Shown piece after piece: positions 62,997-64,000 of a DNA stretch of 64,000 bases (within the stretch, counting starts at the first letter, position 1; each line of letters opens with the position of its first letter). Position numbers and translations under genes: made by a program. The notes under the pieces are model-generated. The model worked only from the letters and a program-made list of their open reading frames with translations. It was not told where the DNA came from and ran no database searches. Origin of the DNA: Dethiosulfatibacter aminovorans DSM 17477 (GTDB lineage Bacteria; Bacillota; Clostridia; Tissierellales; Dethiosulfatibacteraceae); contig NZ_FQZL01000008.1 of assembly GCF_900142005.1 (NCBI RefSeq), positions 62,001 to 126,000 on the forward strand, written 5' to 3'.

Positions 62997-64000
<1,004 letters not shown>

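Overview
The window is low-GC, gene-dense DNA from an anaerobic, spore-lineage-type Firmicute, most likely class Clostridia. Supporting this are pyruvate:ferredoxin oxidoreductase, rubrerythrin under a PerR-like regulator, many 4Fe-4S proteins, two radical SAM enzymes, a Trp T-box leader, HPr kinase, a Cheo-type LexA box and strong AGGAGG ribosome sites. I cannot name the species. No rRNA, CRISPR array, intact insertion sequence or prophage was seen.

The centre of interest is 11.9-25.6 kb, a dimethylamine and pyrrolysine island. A PAS/AAA+/Fis sigma-54 activator is followed by a sigma-54 promoter with palindromic upstream sites. Next comes an operon of an NhaC-type transporter, a corrinoid protein (mtbC-like) and a dimethylamine methyltransferase (mtbB) whose reading frame is crossed by an in-frame UAG at codon 353. 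Directly downstream is a complete pyrrolysine cassette in the order pylSc-pylD-pylT-pylB-pylC-pylSn: split synthetase, amber-suppressor tRNA, and all three biosynthesis enzymes. It is followed by a frameshifted LuxR-type regulator and two metal-dependent amidohydrolases. The corrinoid re-activator (RamA) and the second methyltransferase are not in the window. About 17 of roughly 57 genes end in UAG, so the amber codon also serves as an ordinary stop here.

Left flank (0-11.9 kb): pepT (partial), a GNAT enzyme, a PerR-like regulator with rubrerythrin, small proteins, proBA, an ECF S-component, a cupin divergent from a Crp/Fnr regulator, and a MarR-controlled heterodimeric ABC exporter.

Middle (25.7-44.9 kb): a two-component system; a UspA-like gene interrupted by UGA; a TolC/HlyD/two-ABC-2-permease efflux operon without an ATPase; a redox cluster opening with a CsoR-type operator; a PadR-radical SAM-ABC importer operon of unknown function; a broken LysM gene; and a NapH-like membrane ferredoxin pair.

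Right flank (44.9-64 kb): the trpXYZ-type tryptophan importer under a T-box; a TPR-GGDEF protein; a DUF89 protein; a sulfur-relay operon (TusA, DsrE, a NifS-like protein lacking the PLP lysine, and a NifU-DUF59 fusion); uvrB-uvrA-(GGDEF)-uvrC-hprK under a LexA box; and the start of pyruvate:ferredoxin oxidoreductase. Two copies of a covarying double-stem hairpin repeat (30.2 and 59.6 kb) and one long inverted repeat (3.2 kb) are unexplained.
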